From JAHEEL01 sp942491345 (lineage in GTDB: Bacteria > Actinomycetota > Acidimicrobiia > Spongiisociales > UBA5794): 64,000 nt of DNA. The position numbers and the translations under genes were made by a program. The stretch is from positions 1 to 64,000 of the forward strand of contig CALOAN010000003.1 in NCBI GenBank assembly GCA_942491345.1, read 5' to 3'. Every line of letters starts with the position of its first letter. Position 1 is the stretch's first letter. A model generated the notes under the pieces. That model saw nothing but the letters and a program-made list of their open reading frames with translations, was not told the DNA's origin and made no database searches. Positions 1 to 6,889 of the stretch are shown here, piece by piece.

Positions 1-3000
1 TTGCTGCCAATGGGGGCAACGGCGCCCGCGCTTGCCGCGGATGGCCTCGTCATTTCGGGTGTGGTGGATGGTCCGTTGTCGGGTGGTGTTCCGAAGGCGG
101 TTGAGTTCTATGTGACGGCCGATATTGCGGATTTGAGTATCTATGGGTTCGGTTCGGCGAACAACGGCGGTGGTTCTGACGGTGAGGAGTTCACGTTCCC
201 GGCGGTGTCTGCTGCGGCGGGTGACTATCTCTATGTCGCTTCGGAGATAGATGGGTTCACGTCGTTCTTTGGGTTCGCGCCGGATTACACCAGTAGTGCT
301 GCGAGCATCAATGGTGACGATGCGATTGAGCTGTTCCAGAACGGCTCGGTGGTTGATGTGTTCGGCGACATCAACGTCGATGGCAACGGCCAGCCGTGGG
401 AGTACACCGACGGTTGGGCGAATCGTGTTGCCAGCACGGGTCCGGATGGTTCGACGTTCGTGATTGGCAATTGGACGTTCAGTGGCCCCAATGCGCTGGA
501 TGGTGAAACGACGAATGCCGCTGCAGCGGTTCCTTATCCCCTCGGCCGAGTAGTCGAACCACCGGTGAGTCTGGTGATTTCGGGTGTGGTGGATGGTCCG
601 TTGTCGGGTGGTGTCCCGAAGATGGTCGAGTTCCTTGTGACGGCGGATGTTGCCGACTTGAGTGTCTACGGGTTCGGTTCTGCGAATAACGGCGGCGGTT
701 CTGACGGTGAGGAGTTCACGTTCCCTGCGGTTTCTGCTGCGGCGGGTGACTATCTCTACGTCGCTTCGGAGATAGATGGGTTCACGTCGTTCTTTGGGTT
801 CGCGCCGGATTACACCAGTAGTGCTGCGAGCATCAATGGTGATGACGCCATTGAGCTGTTCCAGAACGGCTCGGTGGTTGATGTGTTTGGTGACATCAAT
901 GCTTCTGGCTCTGGCCAGCCGTGGGAGTACACCGACGGTTGGGCGAATCGTGTTGCCAGCACGGGTCCGGATGGTTCGACGTTCGTGATTGGCAATTGGA
1001 CGTTCAGTGGCCCCAATGCGCTGGATGGTGAAACGACGAATGCCGCTGCAGCGGTTCCTTATCCCCTCGGCCGAGTAGTCGAACCACCGGTGAGTCTGGT
1101 GATTTCGGGTGTGGTGGATGGTCCGTTGTCGGGTGGTGTCCCGAAGATGGTCGAGTTCCTTGTGACGGCGGATGTTGCCGACTTGAGTGTCTACGGGTTC
1201 GGTTCTGCGAATAACGGTGGTGGTTCTGACGGTGAGGAGTTCACGTTCCCTGCGGTGTCTGCTGCGGCGGGTGACTATCTCTATGTCGCTTCGGAGATAG
1301 ATGGGTTCACGTCGTTCTTTGGGTTCGCGCCGGATTACACCAGTAGTGCTGCGAGCATCAATGGTGATGACGCCATTGAGCTGTTCCAGAACGGCTCGGT
1401 GGTTGATGTGTTTGGTGACATCAATGCTTCTGGCTCTGGCCAGCCGTGGGAGTACACCGACGGTTGGGCGAATCGTGTTGCCAGCACGGGTCCGGATGGT
1501 TCGACGTTCGTGATTGGCAATTGGACGTTCAGTGGCCCCAATGCGCTGGATGGTGAAACGACGAATGCCGCTGCAGCGGTTCCTTATCCCCTCGGCCGAG
1601 TAGTCGAACCACCGGTGAGTCTGGTGATTTCGGGTGTGGTGGATGGTCCGTTGTCGGGTGGTGTCCCGAAGATGGTCGAGTTCCTTGTGACGGCGGATGT
1701 TGCCGACTTGAGTGTCTACGGGTTCGGTTCTGCGAATAACGGTGGCGGTTCTGACGGTGAGGAGTTCACGTTCCCGGCGGTGTCTGCTGCGGCGGGTGAC
1801 TATCTCTATGTCGCTTCGGAGATAGATGGGTTCACGTCGTTCTTTGGGTTCGCGCCGGATTACACCAGTAGTGCTGCGAGCATCAATGGTGATGACGCCA
1901 TTGAGCTGTTCCAGAACGGCTCGGTGGTTGATGTGTTTGGTGACATCAATGCTTCTGGCTCTGGCCAGCCGTGGGAGTACACCGACGGTTGGGCGAATCG
2001 TGTTGCCAGCACGGGTCCGGATGGTTCGACGTTCGTGATTGGCAATTGGACGTTCAGTGGCCCCAATGCGCTGGATGGTGAAACGACGAATGCCGCTGCA
2101 GCGGTTCCTTATCCCCTCGGCCGAGTAGTCGAACCACCGGTGGAGTTGTTCTTGATCCATGAGATCCAGGGAGCGGGACCGTCAGTTGCCATATCTGGCC
2201 CTGTTAAGGCTGAGGCCATTGTCACCTCACTCCTGACGAACAATGACGCCCTTGACGGATTCCTGTTCCAGGAGGAAGAGGTCGACTACGACGGCGATCC
2301 TGCAACATCTGAGGGCATACGGGTCCGATGTGGATCGACATGTCCGGTCGGACTCGCGGTCGGTGACCGTGTCACTGTGATAGGCGACGCTGGCGAGGAC
2401 TTCCAAATGAGCCAGATCGATGCCACGGGCGGCAGGGTCGTCGTCCAAGAGTCGGGCGTTGCGTTGCCATCAGCAGAGCCGCTCGAGCTACCAGCGCGCG
2501 ACGGTACTGACGAGGAACTCACGTTCGAAGAGCTCGAAGGCATGCTGGTCGAGTTCACCGACACGCTGTTTGTGAGCGAGTACTTCGAGCTTGCCCGCTT
2601 CGGACAGGTTGTGTTGACGGTCGACGAGCGACCGTTCCAGTTCACCCACCAGAATCTCCCAAGTGTCGATGGGTATACGACGTTCCTGGCTGATCTCGCC
2701 ACCAGGCGCATCGTCCTCGATGACGACAACAACAACCAGAACGATGCGATCACCGGCCTGGTTGACGAGCCGTACTACTACCCCACACCGGGCCTCAGCA
2801 TATCCAATGACTTCCGAGGTGGTGACAGCATCCTCGGCCTGACAGGCGGATTGGATTGGGCGTTTGGTGAGTGGCGGGTCAAGCCGACACCTGAGGTGTT
2901 TGACTACACATTCACCCGCAACGACGAAAGGACGGAGAGCCCGGATCAAATCGCAGGGAGACTCAAAGTAGCGAGCTTCAACGTGCTCAACTACTTCACG

Positions 3001-4299
3001 ACTATCGATCTTGGCCCCGACATTTGCGGGCCGAGCGCCAATCTCGATTGTCGTGGGGCGAACTCTGTCGCCGAGCTAGATCGCCAGCGGGCCAAGACAG
3101 TCGCGGCCCTCGCCGCGATCGACGCAGATGTTGTGGGCTTGATTGAACTCGAAAACAACCCGAGTGAGTCGCTGTCCGACCTCGTCGGCGGTCTCAACGC
3201 TGTAGTTGGCGACGGCACGTACGACTTCGTCGACGCAGGAACCATCGGCACCGACGCGATCAAGGTCGGACTCATCTACAAGCCGGCGATCGTCGACGCG
3301 GCAGGCGGCTTCGCAATTCTCGACTCGTCGGTCGATCCGACGTTCATCGATACCAAGAACAGGCCTGTTCTGATCCAGACGTTCGAAGAGATAGCGAGCG
3401 GGGCGAAATTCACCGTCGCCGTCAACCATCTGAAGTCGAAGGGCTCACCCTGTGACGACGTTGGAGATCCCGACCTCGGAGATGGCCAGGCCAATTGCAA
3501 TCTCACGCGAACCAGCGCTGCGACTGCGCTTGCGAACTACCTGGCAACAGACCCAACCGGAAGCGGCGACTCGGATTTCCTCATCATTGGCGACTTGAAC
3601 GCGTATGCCATGGAGGATCCGATCTCAGCGATCACTTCGGTGGGGTACACGAATCTGGTGGACTCTTTCGGCGGACCAGGGGCCTATAGCTACGTGTTTG
3701 ACGGACAGCTTGGCTATCTCGACCATGCGCTCGCGAATGCGAGCCTGTTGGACCAGGTCAAAGGTGTGACTGAATGGCACATCAACGCCGACGAGATCAA
3801 CCTGTTCGACTACAACGATGACATCCAGGATCCGGCTGAACAGTCCTTTGAGCGGGAGTCGGCGGCTCTCCCGATCTTCCAGGAGGACGCCTATCGGTCA
3901 TCGGACCACGACCCGGTGATCATCGGACTCGATCTCTGTGAAGAGATCGCCCCGGTAATCGAGACGATCACGGCCACGCCTGATGTTCTTTGGCCTGCAA
4001 ACCACAAGTATGTGGAGGTGACGACCACGGTCGTTGCCAGCGACAACTTCGATGCCAATCCGACGATCGAACTCGTCGAGGTGGTATCGAGCGAGCCGGA
4101 CAATGGCGTTGGCGACGGCAATACGGTCAATGACATCGTGATCGTTGATGACTTCACCTTCAAGCTCCGGGCGGAACGCTCAGGACAGGGTGAGGGCAGG
4201 ACCTACACCATCACGTACAAGGTGACCGATGCGTGCGGCAATGAAGCCGTTGATTCGGTGACGGTGTTCGTTCCACTCAATCGTCGCGGCGGACGTTGA
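1..4299 (+). CDS. Large secreted nuclease (ExeM/NucH-like), four N-terminal repeats plus endonuclease/exonuclease/phosphatase domain; 5' end outside window
   Basis: Reads open from the first base. It begins with what looks like the end of a signal peptide (TAPALAAD, a likely AxA-type cleavage), so the true start probably lies upstream. Residues about 16-715 are four 175-residue repeats resembling lamin-tail-type domains (SINGDDAIELFQNG and FGDIN...PWEYTDGWANR in each). Residues about 716-830 look like an OB-fold nucleic-acid-binding region. From about 988 to 1312 is an endonuclease/exonuclease/phosphatase fold: LKVASFNVLNY, NHLKSKG, IIGDLNAY, YLDHALA and SSDHDPV carry the expected Asn, Asp and His positions. 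The last 110 residues (LWPANHKYVEV, YKVTDACGN) look like an HYR/Ig-like domain. The layout fits extracellular DNases used to obtain phosphate or nucleosides or to turn over biofilm DNA. Repeats 2-4 are identical in protein sequence, which is unusual. Substrate and secretion are inferred. Confidence 0.85.
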   Translation: MLPMGATAPALAADGLVISGVVDGPLSGGVPKAVEFYVTADIADLSIYGFGSANNGGGSDGEEFTFPAVSAAAGDYLYVASEIDGFTSFFGFAPDYTSSAASINGDDAIELFQNGSVVDVFGDINVDGNGQPWEYTDGWANRVASTGPDGSTFVIGNWTFSGPNALDGETTNAAAAVPYPLGRVVEPPVSLVISGVVDGPLSGGVPKMVEFLVTADVADLSVYGFGSANNGGGSDGEEFTFPAVSAAAGDYLYVASEIDGFTSFFGFAPDYTSSAASINGDDAIELFQNGSVVDVFGDINASGSGQPWEYTDGWANRVASTGPDGSTFVIGNWTFSGPNALDGETTNAAAAVPYPLGRVVEPPVSLVISGVVDGPLSGGVPKMVEFLVTADVADLSVYGFGSANNGGGSDGEEFTFPAVSAAAGDYLYVASEIDGFTSFFGFAPDYTSSAASINGDDAIELFQNGSVVDVFGDINASGSGQPWEYTDGWANRVASTGPDGSTFVIGNWTFSGPNALDGETTNAAAAVPYPLGRVVEPPVSLVISGVVDGPLSGGVPKMVEFLVTADVADLSVYGFGSANNGGGSDGEEFTFPAVSAAAGDYLYVASEIDGFTSFFGFAPDYTSSAASINGDDAIELFQNGSVVDVFGDINASGSGQPWEYTDGWANRVASTGPDGSTFVIGNWTFSGPNALDGETTNAAAAVPYPLGRVVEPPVELFLIHEIQGAGPSVAISGPVKAEAIVTSLLTNNDALDGFLFQEEEVDYDGDPATSEGIRVRCGSTCPVGLAVGDRVTVIGDAGEDFQMSQIDATGGRVVVQESGVALPSAEPLELPARDGTDEELTFEELEGMLVEFTDTLFVSEYFELARFGQVVLTVDERPFQFTHQNLPSVDGYTTFLADLATRRIVLDDDNNNQNDAITGLVDEPYYYPTPGLSISNDFRGGDSILGLTGGLDWAFGEWRVKPTPEVFDYTFTRNDERTESPDQIAGRLKVASFNVLNYFTTIDLGPDICGPSANLDCRGANSVAELDRQRAKTVAALAAIDADVVGLIELENNPSESLSDLVGGLNAVVGDGTYDFVDAGTIGTDAIKVGLIYKPAIVDAAGGFAILDSSVDPTFIDTKNRPVLIQTFEEIASGAKFTVAVNHLKSKGSPCDDVGDPDLGDGQANCNLTRTSAATALANYLATDPTGSGDSDFLIIGDLNAYAMEDPISAITSVGYTNLVDSFGGPGAYSYVFDGQLGYLDHALANASLLDQVKGVTEWHINADEINLFDYNDDIQDPAEQSFERESAALPIFQEDAYRSSDHDPVIIGLDLCEEIAPVIETITATPDVLWPANHKYVEVTTTVVASDNFDANPTIELVEVVSSEPDNGVGDGNTVNDIVIVDDFTFKLRAERSGQGEGRTYTITYKVTDACGNEAVDSVTVFVPLNRRGGR
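46..2145 (+). repeat. Four tandem 525-bp coding repeats
   Basis: Units at 46-570, 571-1095, 1096-1620 and 1621-2145, each exactly 525 bp (175 codons). Units 2, 3 and 4 differ from each other at only a few silent positions. Unit 1 differs by several amino acids (for example KAVEFYVTADIADLSIYG against KMVEFLVTADVADLSVYG, and VDGNG against ASGSG). Such low divergence implies recent duplication or continuing gene conversion. The array keeps the reading frame. Confidence 0.97.
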
Positions 4300-4320
4300 T
4301 CGAGTCGGGCATCTAATGAG

Positions 4321-4382
4321 ATGGGGCCCCGCCGTTTGGCGGGGCCCCATCGGTTCGGACAGCGGTTTCCCTGTCCGAACCG
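4321..4382 (+). terminator. Double hairpin after the nuclease gene
   Basis: Two consecutive perfect stem-loops 22 bases past the stop codon. The first (4321-4350) has 13-bp arms, ATGGGGCCCCGCC, around a GTTT loop. The second (4351-4382) has 12-bp arms, CGGTTCGGACAG, around an 8-base loop. Neither has a U-tract, which is common for terminators in high-GC actinobacteria. Confidence 0.75.
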
Positions 4383-4460
4383 ATGTACACACGGTGGTGT
4401 CTATCCATGGACCTCTTGTCATCCCTCCGAACGATCGAACGCCCGTCCGCCGACTCTCCG

Positions 4461-4466
4461 TAGACT
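4461..4466 (+). promoter_or_regulatory. -10 element for leaderless 5'-nucleotidase mRNA
   Basis: TAGACT followed by six bases and then the ATG at 4473. There is no Shine-Dalgarno in that gap, so transcription would begin at or next to the start codon. No good -35 is visible. Confidence 0.5.
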
Positions 4467-4472
4467 CTCCCC

Positions 4473-5945
4473 ATGCCCATTGACCCGATCCTGATTCCCG
4501 ATCCATCGCCTGAGCGGCGGGTGTTCACGAACCGCACGCTGAACATGCGCTCGATCAAGGCGATCGGGTACGACATGGACTACACGCTCACGCAGTATCA
4601 CGCCGAGGCGTGGGAAGAGCGCGCCTTCGCCCACGCCCGCGAGCGACTCGCCGCTTTGGGATGGCCGGTTGAACATCTCGAGTTCGACGCATCGGTTGTG
4701 AGCCGCGGACTGGTCATGGACCTGGACCTCGGGAACCTTGTCAAGGCAACCCGGTTCGGGTGGGTGATTCGCGCCATGCACGGGACGCGGTTCCTCGACT
4801 ACTCGGAGCTTCGCCACGCCTACTCGGGGACGCTCGTCGACCTGAGCGACGACCGATATGTGTTTCTGAACACGCTGTTCTCACTCTCCGAAGCGAGCCT
4901 GTTCGCCCAGGGAGTCGACCTCCTCGACGCCGGGAAGCTGCCGAGCGGCGTCGGCTACCACGAGTTGTTCGTTGCGGTGCGTGCGGCCGTGGACGGTTCA
5001 CACCGAGACGGGGTGCTGAAAGCGGACGTGCTCGCCGACCCGGAACGGTTCATCTCGCTCGACGGCGACATCGTTGCGAGCCTGCTCGATCAGCAGCACG
5101 CGGGGAAACGTCTGATGCTCATCACGAACTCGGAGTGGTCGTTCGCGAGTGCGATGATGACCTACACGTTCGACCGCTACCTGCCGGCCGGTGAAACGTG
5201 GCGAGACTTGTTCGGAACGGTGATCGTCTCGGCGGCGAAGCCGGACTTCTTCACGTCATCGAACTCCCTGTACAAGGTCGTCGACGAGGAGAGCGGGCTG
5301 CTCCAGCCGCACTTCGGCTCGATCGAAACGGGCGGCATCTTCTACGGGGGCAATGCCCGTCTGGTTGAGGAGTTCCTCGGATTGTCGGGCGATCAGATCC
5401 TCTACGTCGGCGACCACCTTTACGGCGATGTGCATTTCTCGAAGGCGCTGCTTCGGTGGAGGACCGCACTCATCTTGCAGGAACTCGAGTCGGAGATTCG
5501 AGCCCTGGAAGGGTTCCTCCCGAGCCAACGGCGGCTCGGAGAGTTGATGGAGCAGAAGGAACAGCTCGAGGCACGCCTCAGCGCACTGCGCCTTGCCGCC
5601 CTCCGATCTCGGAGTGGTCATTCGGCGCCGATGATCGACGTGCCGGACTCCGCCACCGCCATCGCCGCCACGAGAGAGAAACTCCTTGCGCTCGACGACG
5701 ACATCGCGCCGCTTGCGATCGAAGCGGGACACCTCCGCAACCCCGCATGGGGGCTCATGATGCGCGCCGGAGCGGACAAGAGTCTGCTGGCACGACAGGT
5801 CGAGAGATACGCCGACATCTACACGTCACGCGTCTCGAACCTTCTCTACCCGGGCCCGTATGCCATGTTCAGAATCGGACGGCTCGATCTCCCGCACGAT
5901 CCACATCCGCCGCACGAGTCGCACGACCCGGCAACCATTTCCTAG
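4473..5945 (+). CDS. HAD-IG family 5'-nucleotidase
   Basis: Protein of 490 residues. IKAIGYDMDYTLTQYHAEAW near residue 30 is the HAD motif I of the cytosolic purine 5'-nucleotidase (cN-II-like, HAD-IG) family, where DxDxT holds the catalytic aspartates. MLITNSEWSF (about residue 215) is motif II, and ILYVGDHLYGDVHFSKALLRW (about 310) carries the GDH..GD acid motif. A charged helical stretch around 340-400 is probably the family's extra coiled segment. Members dephosphorylate nucleoside 5'-monophosphates such as IMP or GMP in the cytosol; the exact substrate here is unknown. The gene stands alone, after a terminator and behind a probable leaderless promoter. Its stop interlocks with that of the convergent downstream gene. 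Confidence 0.88.
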   Translation: MPIDPILIPDPSPERRVFTNRTLNMRSIKAIGYDMDYTLTQYHAEAWEERAFAHARERLAALGWPVEHLEFDASVVSRGLVMDLDLGNLVKATRFGWVIRAMHGTRFLDYSELRHAYSGTLVDLSDDRYVFLNTLFSLSEASLFAQGVDLLDAGKLPSGVGYHELFVAVRAAVDGSHRDGVLKADVLADPERFISLDGDIVASLLDQQHAGKRLMLITNSEWSFASAMMTYTFDRYLPAGETWRDLFGTVIVSAAKPDFFTSSNSLYKVVDEESGLLQPHFGSIETGGIFYGGNARLVEEFLGLSGDQILYVGDHLYGDVHFSKALLRWRTALILQELESEIRALEGFLPSQRRLGELMEQKEQLEARLSALRLAALRSRSGHSAPMIDVPDSATAIAATREKLLALDDDIAPLAIEAGHLRNPAWGLMMRAGADKSLLARQVERYADIYTSRVSNLLYPGPYAMFRIGRLDLPHDPHPPHESHDPATIS

Positions 5946-6133
5946 ATCAGGTCGATTCCGTCGTCTTCCAAATCAGCGTCGTCGACGACCAGGTCGAACC
6001 GCTCCATGCAATCCGCGCAGCGGTAGGGGACGATGTCGCCGGCCATCGGAGGGTCGTCGGGCGGGAATCCCGTCAACAGGTGTGCCGTCCCTCCGCACTC
6101 GACACAAACGATCGACTCAGCGAGCGGACTCAT
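5942..6133 (-). CDS. Small zinc-ribbon protein, unknown function
   Basis: A 63-residue acidic protein. One CxxC pair (VCVECGG, near residue 10) and a second (RCADCME, near residue 39) would form a four-cysteine zinc ribbon. The C-terminus is very acidic (DDADLEDDGIDL). The stop codon overlaps the stop of the convergent 5'-nucleotidase gene in the sequence CTAG. It follows the universal stress protein gene by 9 bases on the same strand, so the two are probably co-transcribed. I do not recognise a named family. Confidence 0.6.
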   Translation of the reverse strand: MSPLAESIVCVECGGTAHLLTGFPPDDPPMAGDIVPYRCADCMERFDLVVDDADLEDDGIDLI

Positions 6134-6142
6134 TGGTGCTCC

Positions 6143-6589
6143 TCACTTGACGGTGATAACAGTGCAGTCTGCCGAGTGGGCAACTTTGTGCGAGATGCTG
6201 CCGAGGAAGAACCCCGTGAAGTCGCTGAGGCCTCGCCGGCCCATGACGATCACGTCGGCTCCGATGGCATCGGCTGTGTCGCAGATGGCCTGGGCGGGCG
6301 ACCCGAGTTCAACAACGGGTGTGACGTTCTCAACCCCGAGCCGACTGGCCTGCTCGGCCGCGTTCGCGACGATCTTGTCGCCCGCATCTTGAAGGACCGA
6401 ACGGGACTCTGCGTAGAGGCCCTCGAGTTCGGCATACGCACCGAGCGCCAGCGGAACCGTCGAGGCATACGACACGACGTTGAGAATCGTCATTTCGGCC
6501 TGGTACTTGATGGCGAGATCGCAGGCGAATGCCAGGGCCTGGTCACCGTGGGTGGAACCGTCAACCGCTACGAGGATGTGAGAAACCAT
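6143..6589 (-). CDS. Universal stress protein (UspA family)
   Basis: Protein of 148 residues, the normal length of a single-domain USP. It starts HILVAVDGS, and ends with the nucleotide-binding signature MGRRGLSDFTGFFLGSISHK (GxxG-9x-GS type), so an ATP-binding USP is likely. Hydrophobic beta strands follow the usual order. The open frame continues upstream but the ATG at 6589 is chosen because GGAAGGAGGTG lies just ahead of it and the upstream sequence has no family similarity. It points away from the glycine riboswitch and gcvP, and is followed closely by the zinc-ribbon gene. Confidence 0.93.
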   Translation of the reverse strand: MVSHILVAVDGSTHGDQALAFACDLAIKYQAEMTILNVVSYASTVPLALGAYAELEGLYAESRSVLQDAGDKIVANAAEQASRLGVENVTPVVELGSPAQAICDTADAIGADVIVMGRRGLSDFTGFFLGSISHKVAHSADCTVITVK

Positions 6590-6666
6590 CCGACACCTCC
6601 TTCCTCCCAGTGTCGCGCACGAAGGTCGGAGTGACCAGGGGCATCTCGCAATACGGCGCCGGCTGG

Positions 6667-6672
6667 TACGAT
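6667..6672 (+). promoter_or_regulatory. Candidate -10 element for the glycine riboswitch/gcvP transcript
   Basis: GGTACGAT, about 20 bases before the first riboswitch helix. The same GGTACGAT string precedes the genes at 41427 and 63655, which supports its use as a -10 region. No clear -35. Confidence 0.4.
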
Positions 6673-6687
6673 CCGAGAGCCAACGAC

Positions 6688-6856
6688 CCCTGCGGGAGAG
6701 CGACGAAGGTCGCGCCGACGGAGCAACCACCCCGGGAAACTTGCAGGCACACGGACCGTGGGGCGAGGCGCCTCTGGAGAGCAGGGCAACGGCCCTCACC
6801 GAAGGGGAAAGCCGCCAGGGCGGTGAATCTCTCAGGTCATGCGACAGACGGGGCGC
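6688..6856 (+). ncRNA. Tandem glycine riboswitch upstream of gcvP
   Basis: Two consecutive aptamers with the conserved glycine-riboswitch blocks. Aptamer 1 has CGGGAGAG (6693-6700), GCCGACGGAGCAA (6714-6726) and a GCAGGCACACGGACC-like block (about 6744-6758). Aptamer 2 has CTGGAGAGC (6774-6782), ACCGAAGGGGAAAGCCG (6798-6814) and GTGAATCTCTCAGG (6823-6836), ending with GACAGACGGGG. The closest match to consensus is the second aptamer. It lies 34 bases ahead of the gcvP start with no evident terminator in between, so control of translation initiation is possible. Known glycine riboswitches commonly switch on glycine cleavage genes. Confidence 0.92.
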
Positions 6857-6889
6857 AGGCCCGACCGCGCACCGATCGAGGAGCAGCCG

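Noticed and set aside
6839..6889. Upstream ATG for gcvP at 6839
   Set aside because: It lies inside the conserved core of the second glycine aptamer; the ATG at 6890 has a ribosome site.
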